From the NCBI GenBank assembly GCA_900555195.1, contig USKC01000085.1, forward strand, positions 1 to 10,645: a DNA stretch of 10,645 bases, in the 5' to 3' direction. The notes beneath the pieces are model-generated. The model did not search any database. It saw only the letters and a list, made by a program, of their open reading frames with translations, and had not been told where the DNA came from. This DNA is from an uncultured Lachnospiraceae bacterium. Lineage in GTDB: Bacteria; Bacillota; Clostridia; Lachnospirales; Lachnospiraceae. Shown piece by piece: positions 1-7,268 of the stretch; position 1 is the first letter of the stretch; each line of letters opens with the position of its first letter. The position numbers and the translations under genes are program-made.

Positions 1-302
1 AAATGAATGCAAAACGCGTCTTCATCTGCTGTACCTTCGGCCTGTTCACCAACGGCCTGGATGCCTTTGACACCGCCTATGAAAAGGGCTGGTTCGACCG
101 CGTCATCACAACGAACCTCACTTATCAGCCTCCGGAACTCTATGAACGGCCATATTATACAGTGGCGGACATGAGCAAATTCATGGCTTCCATCATAGAC
201 TTCATGAATCATGACGTATCCATGTCCCACGTCATGACGCCTACAGAAAAAATCAATCAGATTCTTTCCAGATATAACCGGCGTGAAGCCTATGATATTT
301 AA
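1..302 (+). CDS. prs: Ribose-phosphate pyrophosphokinase, C-terminal part (5' end outside window)
   Basis: The last 99 residues of a protein that enters from the left edge; the frame is open to the window start and ends with TAA at 300-302. Visible blocks are KRVFICCTFGLFTNGLDAF, then DRVITTNLTYQPPEL and ADMSKFMASIIDFMNHD. These match the C-terminal end of the longer prs variant that I associate with clostridia, which makes PRPP from ribose 5-phosphate and ATP for nucleotide, histidine and tryptophan synthesis in the cytoplasm. The Thr-Asn-Leu-Thr segment is at the place where PRPP synthetases end their second phosphoribosyltransferase-like domain. The ATG at position 3 is almost certainly an internal methionine, since the residues after it start mid-domain. 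It converges with the minus-strand genes and is followed by a hairpin terminator. The catalytic N-terminal half is not visible, so the call rests on the C-terminal pattern only. Confidence 0.82.
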   Translation, partial: MNAKRVFICCTFGLFTNGLDAFDTAYEKGWFDRVITTNLTYQPPELYERPYYTVADMSKFMASIIDFMNHDVSMSHVMTPTEKINQILSRYNRREAYDI

Positions 303-329
303 GTCTGTACTTGACTGAAAGGGAAGAAA

Positions 330-370
330 GGGAGGCTGGAAAACACATTCCAGCCTCTCAGTCTCTTCTT
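330..370 (+). terminator. Intrinsic terminator after prs
   Basis: A perfect 10-bp inverted repeat, GAGGCTGGAA (332-341) with TTCCAGCCTC (348-357), has a 6-nt loop and extends by two further pairs (one G-T) to 330-359. It lies 27 nt after the prs stop codon. The downstream tract AGTCTCTTCTT is T-rich but interrupted, so termination strength is uncertain. The stem is symmetric and might also act on the minus strand. Confidence 0.75.
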
Positions 371-386
371 AAACCGCATACGCATA

Positions 387-447
387 GAAAAATATATACC
401 CACAGGAATTCCGAGGCAAAAACCTTTGAAACGGTTCCTGTGGGTAT
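387..447 (-). terminator. Intrinsic terminator after the histidine kinase gene
   Basis: A 13-bp perfect stem, ATACCCACAGGAA (396-408) paired with TTCCTGTGGGTAT (435-447), starts 3 nt after the kinase stop codon. Read on the minus strand it is followed by ATATTTTTCT, a proper U-tract. The 26-nt apical region is large for a terminator but can fold further (CCG 411-413 with CGG 432-434, and AGG/CCT inside it). On the plus strand the stem is followed by GTTTT, so it may back up the prs terminator. Confidence 0.8.
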
Positions 448-450
448 GTT

Positions 451-3060
451 TTATGCGTCCAGGCAGGGGAAGGTGAGAATCACCTTGAACAGATCACCGT
501 CCAGATAAATATCGAACCGGCCATGCTGAAGTTCCGTCAGATTCTTGGCGATGGAAAGTCCCAGTCCGCTTCCTTCCGTGCTTCTGGATACATCTCCCCG
601 GATAAACCGCTCCGTCAGCTCATCCGCCTTGATGTTCAACGGCTGCGCTGAGATATTTTTCATAGAAAATACTGCCTTCTTCCCCTCTTCATCTACAAGG
701 ATTCCCAGGTCAAGATAAACTCTGGTCCCCTCCAGCGCATATTTATATACATTGCTAAACAGGTTCTCAATTACCCGCCAGATTCTCCGGCTGTCCGCTT
801 CGATGCAGACAGGCCCCTCAGGCATAGACGGGATCATCCACAGATTCTTTTCTTCCATCTTTTCGCCAAATTCACCCATGGTCTGATGAATCAGCTCCAC
901 GAAATTGATCCGTTCCATCTGCAGGGAAATATTCCCGGAAGATATCTTCGATGCCTCCACCAGATCATCCGTCAGCTGCTTCAACCGCTGGGATTTGGCG
1001 TCCAACACATCGATATACCCCTTAATCCGTTCGTCTTCTATATTCTCCCGTTTAAGCAGCTTAACGAAATTGATGATGGAGGTCAGCGGCGTCTTGATAT
1101 CATGGGACACATTGGTAATCAGATCGGCCTTCAGGCGTTCATCTTTCATGCTTGTGGCCACCGCCTCCTGGATTCCGTCCCCGATGCTGTTCACAGCCTC
1201 AGCCAGTACCCTGTTCTCCCCATGCATCCTGGAAGCATCGATCTTTGCGCCGAATTTGCCCGCGCCGATAGTCTGCGTTCCTTCCACAATCCGCTGCAGA
1301 TCCTTTCTTTCCATATATATCAGGACCGCAGCCATAATATCCACCAGCCCTGCAAACAGGATCCCCGCCGATCCCAGCAGTCCCATAAAAAGATTAAATG
1401 CCGCGATCAGGAAGAACGGGATCAGCACTCTGCTCACGATGCTGATATGGTCATAAAGGCTGACACACACATTTTTTATGAACCGCCCCAGACGCCAGAG
1501 CAGGGAATATCTCCAAAACACATGCACCTTCAGCCTGCGCACAAGCCCGAGATACAGAGCCGTTCCCGCCCAATCCAGGAAAAAGACCACCGCTGCCGCA
1601 CAGGCAGCCAGCAGAAAAGGATCCAGTTCTTCGTTCACAAAGCTGTACGCTCCCTGCAGCACGAGTCTGCTCACCACGGCGAGAAGGGCCAAAAGTCCCC
1701 CGCAGATCAGAATCATGCCTATGATGACCAGTTCCGACGGGATCTTATCCCACTTATGCAGCGCTACCACATAACCGTCTTCATTCTCCTCTTCTTTCCT
1801 GCCTTCATAGATTGTCAGCATCACCAACAGCCAGGCAGCCAGAACCGCGGCCAGGACTCCGACGCCGACTGTCTGCCAATAATAAGGCATGAAACGCATG
1901 AATGCGCTTCTCGCCCGAGCCAGGCTGTCGTTCGCTGCATACTGTGTATCCACTCCGATCCAAACGCGTGAATTCTCTCCAAAGGCATATTCATAATTAT
2001 TCAGGATCCGGCGCATCTCTTCCGTTTTCAAATCCGTATTGGTCCGTATTTCCACCTGGTCCGGGTTATAATACAGATTCCTGCCAAAAGAGGAAAAACG
2101 CTCCGTTATCTCTTCCTCACTCATTCCGGAGAAGTCATCGGAAAGATTGGTAAAATAACAGACCTGGGAATCCACCACCATTTGATAGCAATAGCGGATG
2201 TTCGTTTTCTCTTCTCCATAATAGTTCTTATACCCGCTGTATTCCGTGAAATTATAGCAAAGTTGGCTCGCCGCATCCACCAGCGTATTGCGCAGTTCTA
2301 TGTATTCATCCAGGCTGGATGCATAGTCCGCCAGATCCTTTCCATCCGCGGAATAATAACGCGGAACCAGGATATCCACCCCGTACACGGCATTCTCATC
2401 CACCTGCACTTCTCCGTTCTGTGCCGCCTGCTCCAGATACCCTTCCAATGTATCCGGCATCTCGGAAATAATTCTGACACTCAGGGCATCCGTCCCCGCC
2501 GCCTGTACGGAGTTCTTGATCGCCTGCCTGGTCAGTTCGGACTGAAGGCTATAATCCCCTTCCGTCAGATCGCTGGCTTCCACAACATCCTCCCCGCTGG
2601 TCCCAACGGAAAAATACCTGTCGAAGTCCTCCTGCGTTCCATAGACAGTCTTATAGGCAAACCCGTAATTTCCCCATTTAATCAGATCGTCCAGGAAGTA
2701 TTCCGCCGTCACCTCCTCTTCTTCCAAAGTATCCGTGCGGTTTACATATGCGGATATATCAACGCGTTTTTTGCCGTCGTATGCGCCATCCGTCTCCAGC
2801 TGGCTCTTGATTACCGCCATTCTTGTGATACTCTCTATATTCTTGCGCAGGATATCCCCAAAAATCTCGGTCTCTTCAAACAGAGCCTTCTGTGCAACAG
2901 GAGAGATGAAATAGCTGCTCGTTCCGTCCGAATCCTCCACAGTAATGAACGAATTGGAAAACACGGCCACCACACATCCGATAGCTGTGGCTATAAGCAC
3001 ACGCTTCGCCAACAGTATAAACGCTCTTTTCCCTCTTCCCATCACACATTTTTTCCCCAT
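451..3060 (-). CDS. Large membrane sensor histidine kinase
   Basis: 869 residues. Hydrophobic segments near residues 14-38, 396-418, 444-468, 481-507, 543-563 and 564-582 suggest six membrane spans. Residues about 39-395 form a large extracytoplasmic region between spans 1 and 2. A HAMP-like linker (583-645) leads to the H box NVSHDIKTPLTS, with the phospho-accepting His at 653, the N box ENLFSN (765-770) and the ATP-lid motif EGSGLGLS (829-836). It should autophosphorylate and pass phosphate to the response regulator encoded 17 nt upstream. The signal is unknown; I do not recognise the sensor region. The ATG at 3060 has AGAGG 7 nt upstream; the Met at residue 7 is a possible alternative start. 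The gene ends at a strong terminator, closing the transcription unit. At 869 residues it is about twice the length of a simple kinase because of the sensor region and the extra spans. Confidence 0.9.
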   Translation of the reverse strand: MGKKCVMGRGKRAFILLAKRVLIATAIGCVVAVFSNSFITVEDSDGTSSYFISPVAQKALFEETEIFGDILRKNIESITRMAVIKSQLETDGAYDGKKRVDISAYVNRTDTLEEEEVTAEYFLDDLIKWGNYGFAYKTVYGTQEDFDRYFSVGTSGEDVVEASDLTEGDYSLQSELTRQAIKNSVQAAGTDALSVRIISEMPDTLEGYLEQAAQNGEVQVDENAVYGVDILVPRYYSADGKDLADYASSLDEYIELRNTLVDAASQLCYNFTEYSGYKNYYGEEKTNIRYCYQMVVDSQVCYFTNLSDDFSGMSEEEITERFSSFGRNLYYNPDQVEIRTNTDLKTEEMRRILNNYEYAFGENSRVWIGVDTQYAANDSLARARSAFMRFMPYYWQTVGVGVLAAVLAAWLLVMLTIYEGRKEEENEDGYVVALHKWDKIPSELVIIGMILICGGLLALLAVVSRLVLQGAYSFVNEELDPFLLAACAAAVVFFLDWAGTALYLGLVRRLKVHVFWRYSLLWRLGRFIKNVCVSLYDHISIVSRVLIPFFLIAAFNLFMGLLGSAGILFAGLVDIMAAVLIYMERKDLQRIVEGTQTIGAGKFGAKIDASRMHGENRVLAEAVNSIGDGIQEAVATSMKDERLKADLITNVSHDIKTPLTSIINFVKLLKRENIEDERIKGYIDVLDAKSQRLKQLTDDLVEASKISSGNISLQMERINFVELIHQTMGEFGEKMEEKNLWMIPSMPEGPVCIEADSRRIWRVIENLFSNVYKYALEGTRVYLDLGILVDEEGKKAVFSMKNISAQPLNIKADELTERFIRGDVSRSTEGSGLGLSIAKNLTELQHGRFDIYLDGDLFKVILTFPCLDA

Positions 3061-3077
3061 AACACGGCCTCTTCTTT

Positions 3078-3770
3078 CTATTGCTTTTCTATCTTATATC
3101 CAACGCCCCATACCACTTTCAGATAACGGGGCTCCTTTGGATTGATCTCGATCTTCTCCCGAATATGGCGGATATGTACCGCCACCGTATTGTCAGCCCC
3201 GATCGCTTCCTCTTCCCAGATGCTTTCATAGATCTGGTCAATGGAAAAAACCCTTCCCTGGTTCTTCACCAGAAGCAGCAGAATATTGTATTCAATCGGC
3301 GTCAGCTTCACCGGTTCATCATCCACCGTCACTTCTTTGGTATCATCATTGATAACCAATCCTCCAGCCCGGAAGATCGCGTTATTCTCCGAATTTAGGT
3401 TGCCCAGCTGCGTGTATCTGCGAAGGTGGGATTTCACCCGCGCCACCAGTTCCAGAGGGTTAAAGGGTTTCGTCACATAATCATCCGCGCCGATATTCAG
3501 CCCCAGGATCTTATCCGCATCCTCCGACTTGGCGGAAAGAATGATGATCGGAATGCTGCTGTATTCCCGAATCTTCAGCGTCGCATGGATCCCATCCAGC
3601 TTCGGCATCATCACATCAATAATCAACAGATGCACCTCGTTGGCCTTCAGCGCCCGAATCGCCTGCTCTCCATCATATGCCTTGATCACATGATACCCTT
3701 CCTGCACCAGGTAAATTTCTATCGCTTCTACAATTTCCTTATCATCATCGCATACCAATATGTTCATCAT
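3078..3770 (-). CDS. OmpR/PhoB-family response regulator
   Basis: 230 residues, the usual length. The N-terminal receiver domain (about 2-118) has the acidic pocket CDDD (7-10), the phosphorylated Asp at 52 in IIDVMMPKLDG, Ser 79 and Lys 101 (TKPFNP). The C-terminal winged-helix domain (about 133-228) has KLTPIEYNILLLLVKNQG, the recognition region DNTVAVHIRHIREKIE and the closing VWGVGYKIEK wing. It is a cytoplasmic DNA-binding transcription factor controlled by the kinase encoded immediately downstream (17-nt gap). AAGGAG lies 10 nt before the ATG at 3770; a second Met follows directly, and the first fits the binding site better. The N-terminal sequence resembles regulators sometimes labelled VanR-like, but no resistance genes are nearby, so I do not assign a symbol. 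Target genes cannot be told from the window; autoregulation is plausible given the upstream direct repeat. Confidence 0.93.
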   Translation of the reverse strand: MMNILVCDDDKEIVEAIEIYLVQEGYHVIKAYDGEQAIRALKANEVHLLIIDVMMPKLDGIHATLKIREYSSIPIIILSAKSEDADKILGLNIGADDYVTKPFNPLELVARVKSHLRRYTQLGNLNSENNAIFRAGGLVINDDTKEVTVDDEPVKLTPIEYNILLLLVKNQGRVFSIDQIYESIWEEEAIGADNTVAVHIRHIREKIEINPKEPRYLKVVWGVGYKIEKQ

Positions 3771-3820
3771 CTTGTGTTTTCTCCTTTTCAGGCCATTCTG
3801 TACAAACAGACAACCCGTAA

Positions 3821-3881
3821 CAATATATAACCATACAAGTATTAATAAACGAACGAGGATATCTTTAAGTTTTTCTTAAGT
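3821..3881 (-). promoter_or_regulatory. Candidate regulated promoter of the two-component operon with an 11-nt direct repeat
   Basis: On the minus strand ACTTAAGAAAA is followed by ACTTAAAGATA, so ACTTAA recurs with an exact 11-nt period (3881-3876 and 3870-3865). OmpR/PhoB-family regulators typically bind direct repeats of about this spacing, one turn of the helix. Downstream, TATATT (3827-3822) could be a -10 box, and TATTAA (3847-3842) is an alternative; neither has a good -35 box, as is usual for activator-dependent promoters. The first repeat overlaps the stop codon of the upstream hydrolase gene. The repeat is seen directly; the promoter role is inferred. Confidence 0.4.
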
Positions 3882-5894
3882 TTGGACCCTTCCTTCCATA
3901 CAGGCGGCTTCGGCAGCGGTTTCGGCCGTTTTTTCCGCTTCTGCGGCTCTTCCTTCCGTTTCGGCCGCCCGTCCCTCCGTTTCAATCGCTTCTTTTGTCT
4001 CAGTCATTTCTTTTGCTTCGGCCATTTCTTCTGATTCAGCTATTTCTTCTCTTTCAGCCGTTTCTTCTGTTTCCGCGGCTGCTGCCTGCACCTTCCGTTT
4101 TCCCCTGCATATCGGCTGGATGGTTCGCTCCACCAGAAGGTGAAAGACATCGATTCCGCCTCTTTCTCTGACCGCATTCATGAGAAAGCCCATCCGCCCC
4201 TCCGCATCTGTGATGGAATCCAGGCCCTCCATGATGACTTCCTTTCCTGGCATCTCGTCCCAGCGCGCCTCGATCCGGTCTCCATCCAAATACAGCTTCA
4301 GCTTCCTTCTACACGCGTCCTCAAGAAAGGCGAAATCCAACTTCAGCACCGTTTTTCCGTCTTCATCCTCCGCGAATGCGCCCGTTGTGGCGATCCGGTA
4401 TATCTCCCCATGAAAATCCACATCCGCGACCTTGGTGCCTTTATCCTGCGGCATTCCCACCGGAAGGCACAGAACTTCTTCCCCTTCATAGAACTTCACA
4501 TACAACCCGTCTTTTTTTACCATAAATCCAATGGCGTGTATGCCGTCCGTATAATTGTTATGGAACACCTGCATCATGAGCGGCATCAGCCCCACATGCG
4601 CCTCTTCCAGTTCATATACGCAGCCGTCCAGGCTTTGCAGCAGCATATCCCCTCTCGCTTTTCTCTCCCAGCTCTCGCCTCTCTTCCAGACTTCCTTTCC
4701 TTTTCTCCCCCAACCGCCCGAGCGGATCGTCACCGCCCTGCCGGCCTTTCCTTCCAGCCTGGCGATTGTATTTCTCAGCGATCTCTGTGCCGCCGGAGCC
4801 GGAGGAAGTTGCCCGGGCGGTGCGTAGTCCGTCTCAAAATACTGTTTGACGATCCCCATCAGGACACAATTCTGGAACAATTCCTGGCTTCCTGCATTGG
4901 TCACAATTACCATATTCAAATCAGGATAGGCTACAACATTCTGCCCCAGCATGCCATTGAAATTAAAAGCCCCTTCTCTTCCTCCCATCCACATCTGATA
5001 CCCATAACCGTGGCTACTCATAACAGAAGGCGTGCTCACATGCTCCCTGCAGGAATCCTCCACCCACTCGGCGCGCACCAGCTGCTTTGTTTTCCATTTT
5101 CCCTTATTCAGATACAGTATGCCCAGCTTGGCCGCATCCTCAGGACGCAGGAAAAGTCCCCAGCCACCCTTTGTGATCCCCATGGGGCAGCTTTCCCAGA
5201 ACACTCTGCGGATCCCCAGAGGTTCCCACAGCCGCGGGGTGAGATACTCCATCAGCGTTTCCCCTGTCAATTCTGTCACAATGGCACTGAGCATGTAGGA
5301 ATTCATGCTGTTATACATGAACTCCTTCCCCGGAACGCCCCCAAGCCCGGACTCCAGAAAGCCCCTAACCCAGTCATTCCCCGTCACGCTTCCGGCCTCA
5401 TTGAAGTTCACACAGCTGGTCATCGTCAGAAGATGCCGGACTGTTATATCTTTCTGCCTCAGCAGATGAAGCAGGTTCTTTCTCTTCCGGAACAGATCCA
5501 CCACCCGGGCCTCCAACGTCAGCAGCCCTTCCTCAATCAGCATTCCTATCGCCATGCCCGTAATGCTTTTGCACATGGAATAGCTGGCGTGCCATAGCCC
5601 GGCCGGATACGGCGCATATCCGCATTCACATATCACCTTCCCATTCCGGGCAATCAGGACCTGATGAATATCCGTACTCTTTTCCGCTCCCAGCGCTTCC
5701 AGGAAAGCGGCCAAATGTGCGGAAGAGATTCCCTGACTCTCCGGCGTCATTCGTTCAAGCCTCTCCTCACCCTCGGGAGATTCCTCCGGAAAGGCCGGTT
5801 TTTGAGGAAAATAGGTCACTTTGCTCGTATTCCCGGTCTTACCCGCGATAAGATTCCAAATCAGTTCCGCTACCGCAAGTTCTGTTTTAGCCAT
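3876..5894 (-). CDS. Serine hydrolase of the class C beta-lactamase fold with a Glu/Ala-rich tail
   Basis: 672 residues from the ATG at 5894. The N-terminal half (about 50-355) is a beta-lactamase/penicillin-binding-like hydrolase: nucleophile motif SMCK at 106-109, the Tyr motif in FMYNSMNSY (Tyr 194), and the third-motif region HGYGYQMW (295-302) followed by NGMLGQNV. A beta-rich C-terminal domain (about 415-595) follows, then a charged repetitive tail (about 603-672). No signal peptide or membrane span is seen, so it is probably cytoplasmic; real beta-lactamases are exported. Substrate unknown: esterase, amidase or peptidase are all possible, and antibiotic resistance should not be inferred. 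The frame also opens at a TTG at 5912, but that places the AAGGAG ribosome binding site inside the gene; the ATG has that site 5 nt upstream. Its start overlaps the pgeF stop (ATGGCTAA), implying translational coupling. Confidence 0.83.
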   Translation of the reverse strand: MAKTELAVAELIWNLIAGKTGNTSKVTYFPQKPAFPEESPEGEERLERMTPESQGISSAHLAAFLEALGAEKSTDIHQVLIARNGKVICECGYAPYPAGLWHASYSMCKSITGMAIGMLIEEGLLTLEARVVDLFRKRKNLLHLLRQKDITVRHLLTMTSCVNFNEAGSVTGNDWVRGFLESGLGGVPGKEFMYNSMNSYMLSAIVTELTGETLMEYLTPRLWEPLGIRRVFWESCPMGITKGGWGLFLRPEDAAKLGILYLNKGKWKTKQLVRAEWVEDSCREHVSTPSVMSSHGYGYQMWMGGREGAFNFNGMLGQNVVAYPDLNMVIVTNAGSQELFQNCVLMGIVKQYFETDYAPPGQLPPAPAAQRSLRNTIARLEGKAGRAVTIRSGGWGRKGKEVWKRGESWERKARGDMLLQSLDGCVYELEEAHVGLMPLMMQVFHNNYTDGIHAIGFMVKKDGLYVKFYEGEEVLCLPVGMPQDKGTKVADVDFHGEIYRIATTGAFAEDEDGKTVLKLDFAFLEDACRRKLKLYLDGDRIEARWDEMPGKEVIMEGLDSITDAEGRMGFLMNAVRERGGIDVFHLLVERTIQPICRGKRKVQAAAAETEETAEREEIAESEEMAEAKEMTETKEAIETEGRAAETEGRAAEAEKTAETAAEAACMEGRVQT
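3879..4088 (-). repeat. Degenerate Glu/Ala/Thr repeat tract coding the hydrolase tail
   Basis: The last 70 codons encode about twelve short units. They begin as roughly six-residue units (AEREEI, AESEEM, AEAKEM, TETKEA), then become seven-residue units (ETEGRAA twice), and finish with alanine-rich variants. At the DNA level the period is about 18 then 21 nt, with GAA and GCx codons dominating, which suggests expansion by slippage or unequal crossing-over. The tract lies outside both folded domains and is predicted to be helical or disordered and strongly acidic. Confidence 0.75.
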
Positions 5895-6786
5895 TGCCGC
5901 TCCTTTCCTCAAGCGTCACAAACATCCCCAGGTTGCCGCGTTTTCCCCCGCTGGCGCGGTGGGAAAACAGCCAGGATGAATTACAGCAGGTGCAGATATC
6001 CGTTACGTTTATATTCTCCTGACGGATCCCCGCAGACAGGCAGATCGCTTCGTTCGCCTTCCATAGATCCAGCTGATATTTGCCGCCTCCTTTCGGGCTG
6101 AGAACATCCTCCACGCCAACCGGCCCTTTTCTCAGCGCCTCCTGCCCGAACAATTCACAGAACGCATCCGCCACATCCTCGCTTACCTCATAACAGTCCT
6201 GGCAGATGGAAGGCCCGATCCCCACAAGGATATTTTCCGGCCTGCTGCCGAAAGCCTCCTGCATCGCCTCAACCGTCCTCGCCCCCATTCCCGCCGCAGT
6301 CCCGCGCCAGCCTGAATGAGACAGTCCCACCGCACGCCGCACCGGATCCACAAACAGCAGCGGCACACAATCCGCATAAAAGGTGGCCAGCACGATTCCC
6401 GGCTCATCCGTAATCATACCGTCCACAGCCCGATAATCCTTGGGACGAGTAACCCCCTTCCCCGCATCGGCAGCCGTAACGCGCCGGATATTGGTCGTAT
6501 GGGTCTGATCCGAACAGACAAAATCCTCCAGGCGCCTGTCCAGCAGCGCTGCGATCCTTCTGTAGTTTTCCTTCACATTCTCTTCTTTATCCCCCCGCGT
6601 AAAGCTCAGATTCATCGTGGCAAACATCCCCTCGCTCACGCCTCCCGTCCGCGTGCTCATCAAATGCCTCACCACGCCTGTACGCTCGATTGCAGGAAAC
6701 ACCAGATAATCCATTCCGTGTTCAAAGCGGCATTCCATCCCCGGCGTCCGGCCTGCTTTTCTCCTGATCTGTTCTTCTTTTATCAT
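5887..6786 (-). CDS. pgeF: Peptidoglycan editing factor PgeF (YfiH/laccase-domain family)
   Basis: 299 residues from the ATG at 6786. Family motifs appear in order: STRTGGVS, DQTHT (His 96), YADCVPLLFVD (Cys 140), HSGWRGT (His 157), GPSICQDCYEV and the C-terminal CTCCNSSWLFSHRAS. The His/Cys/His set is the metal-binding site of the family. Members were first called polyphenol oxidases; later work describes purine nucleoside phosphorylase/deaminase activity, and E. coli YfiH prevents misincorporated residues in peptidoglycan. Expected to be cytoplasmic. The frame opens further upstream at 6816, but the extra ten residues have no ribosome binding site and are translated from a hairpin element; the ATG at 6786 has GGGAG 5 nt upstream. 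The gene overlaps the next one by 8 nt. Slightly longer than the usual 240-280 residues because of a short N-terminal extension before MECRFEHG. Confidence 0.92.
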   Translation of the reverse strand: MIKEEQIRRKAGRTPGMECRFEHGMDYLVFPAIERTGVVRHLMSTRTGGVSEGMFATMNLSFTRGDKEENVKENYRRIAALLDRRLEDFVCSDQTHTTNIRRVTAADAGKGVTRPKDYRAVDGMITDEPGIVLATFYADCVPLLFVDPVRRAVGLSHSGWRGTAAGMGARTVEAMQEAFGSRPENILVGIGPSICQDCYEVSEDVADAFCELFGQEALRKGPVGVEDVLSPKGGGKYQLDLWKANEAICLSAGIRQENINVTDICTCCNSSWLFSHRASGGKRGNLGMFVTLEERSGNG

Positions 6787-6791
6787 ATCTG

Positions 6792-6815
6792 CTCCCATCT
6801 GCGCATCTTGGCGCA
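6792..6815 (-). promoter_or_regulatory. Hairpin plus ribosome binding site element, copy A (before pgeF)
   Basis: On the minus strand TGCGC, loop CAAGAT and GCGCA form a 5-bp GC-rich stem. GAT and the binding site GGGAG follow, 5 nt before the pgeF start. A near-identical element precedes rbgA (9532-9555): 19 of 24 bases match, and all five differences are transitions. An alternative pairing, TTGG (just upstream) with CCAA in the loop region, would exclude the first hairpin. The sequence and the match are seen directly; any regulatory role is inferred. Confidence 0.5.
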
Positions 6816-6827
6816 TACCAATTTCAG

Positions 6828-6849
6828 AAAAGCGAAACCCATCGCTCTT
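6828..6849 (-). promoter_or_regulatory. Weak hairpin at the end of yraN, possible attenuator
   Basis: On the minus strand AAGAGCGA (6849-6842) pairs with TCGCTTTT (6835-6828) across a TGGGTT loop, with one G-T pair. The stem begins in the yraN stop codon, and its core is only 5 bp before a TTTTC tract. This could cause partial termination or set an mRNA end between yraN and pgeF, but it is weak compared with the other terminators in the window. Confidence 0.3.
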
Positions 6850-7204
6850 ATTTTCCTATATAATCAAAAGCATTCTGATACCATCTGACGCGACTTTGGC
6901 AAATCGCAATCACATCAAACCGTATCGGAATGCTTTCTCCATATCCTTTCAGGTATAAATAATATTTTGCAGCACCGCAGATTCTTCTCCTCTTGGCGGA
7001 ATTCACCGCCTCTTCAGGCAAGCCTGCCGCCTCGTCTTTCCGGTATTTTATCTCAAAAAAGACCAGATACTCCCCATCCAGACCGATCAGGTCGATCTCT
7101 CCCTGCCTGCATCTGTAGTTGCGTTCCAATATGCGCACACCCTTTTTGCTTAAAAACAGGGCCGCCGCTTCTTCATAAAAGCCTCCGACTTCTCTTTTAT
7201 TCAC
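6848..7204 (-). CDS. yraN: YraN family (UPF0102) nuclease-fold protein
   Basis: 118 residues from a GTG start at 7204. Family motifs: an N-terminal EEAAALFLSKKGVRIL, then NYRCRQGEIDLIGLDG (Glu 36, Asp 38) and LVFFEIKYR (Glu 51, Lys 53). These form the acidic/Lys pattern of a restriction-endonuclease-like fold, related to Holliday-junction-type nucleases. The true substrate is unknown; the family usually lies beside rnhB, as here. The frame opens at an ATG at 7285 inside rnhB, but that start has only GAGG touching it, and the added 27 residues do not resemble the family. The GTG has AGAGGAG just upstream and gives the normal family length with the usual start NKREVGG. The gene follows the rnhB stop by 64 nt. 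Confidence 0.87.
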   Translation of the reverse strand: MNKREVGGFYEEAAALFLSKKGVRILERNYRCRQGEIDLIGLDGEYLVFFEIKYRKDEAAGLPEEAVNSAKRRRICGAAKYYLYLKGYGESIPIRFDVIAICQSRVRWYQNAFDYIGK

Positions 7205-7268
7205 CTTCTCCTCTTTCTTTAACTGTTCAGCCCCGCCTAAACCGTTATCTCTTTCGCCGACCGCACAA

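Noticed and set aside
886..1971. 361-codon open frame on the plus strand inside the histidine kinase
   Set aside because: Composition (His, Gln, Pro rich) and position opposite the kinase core show it is a shadow; the kinase motifs are unambiguous on the other strand.
2182..3126. 314-codon open frame on the plus strand
   Set aside because: Antisense to the sensor region of the kinase and running into the end of the regulator gene; no supporting motif.
3078..3770. Vancomycin-resistance type regulator (VanR)
   Set aside because: The N-terminal sequence is reminiscent, but no van ligase, dehydrogenase or dipeptidase genes are present and the partner kinase is far larger than VanS.
3797..3810. 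Small hairpin TCTGT/ACAGA upstream of the regulator ribosome binding site
   Set aside because: Only 5 bp and AT-rich with a 4-nt loop; too weak to support a regulatory claim.
4140..5597. 485-codon open frame on the plus strand
   Set aside because: Lies entirely antisense to the serine hydrolase, whose motifs are clear. The product is rich in His, Pro and Arg with no recognisable domain, as expected of a shadow frame in GC-rich coding DNA.
3876..5894. Antibiotic-resistance beta-lactamase
   Set aside because: The fold and the SxxK motif fit, but there is no export signal, the protein carries extra domains, and it is coupled to pgeF; a general serine hydrolase is the safer call.
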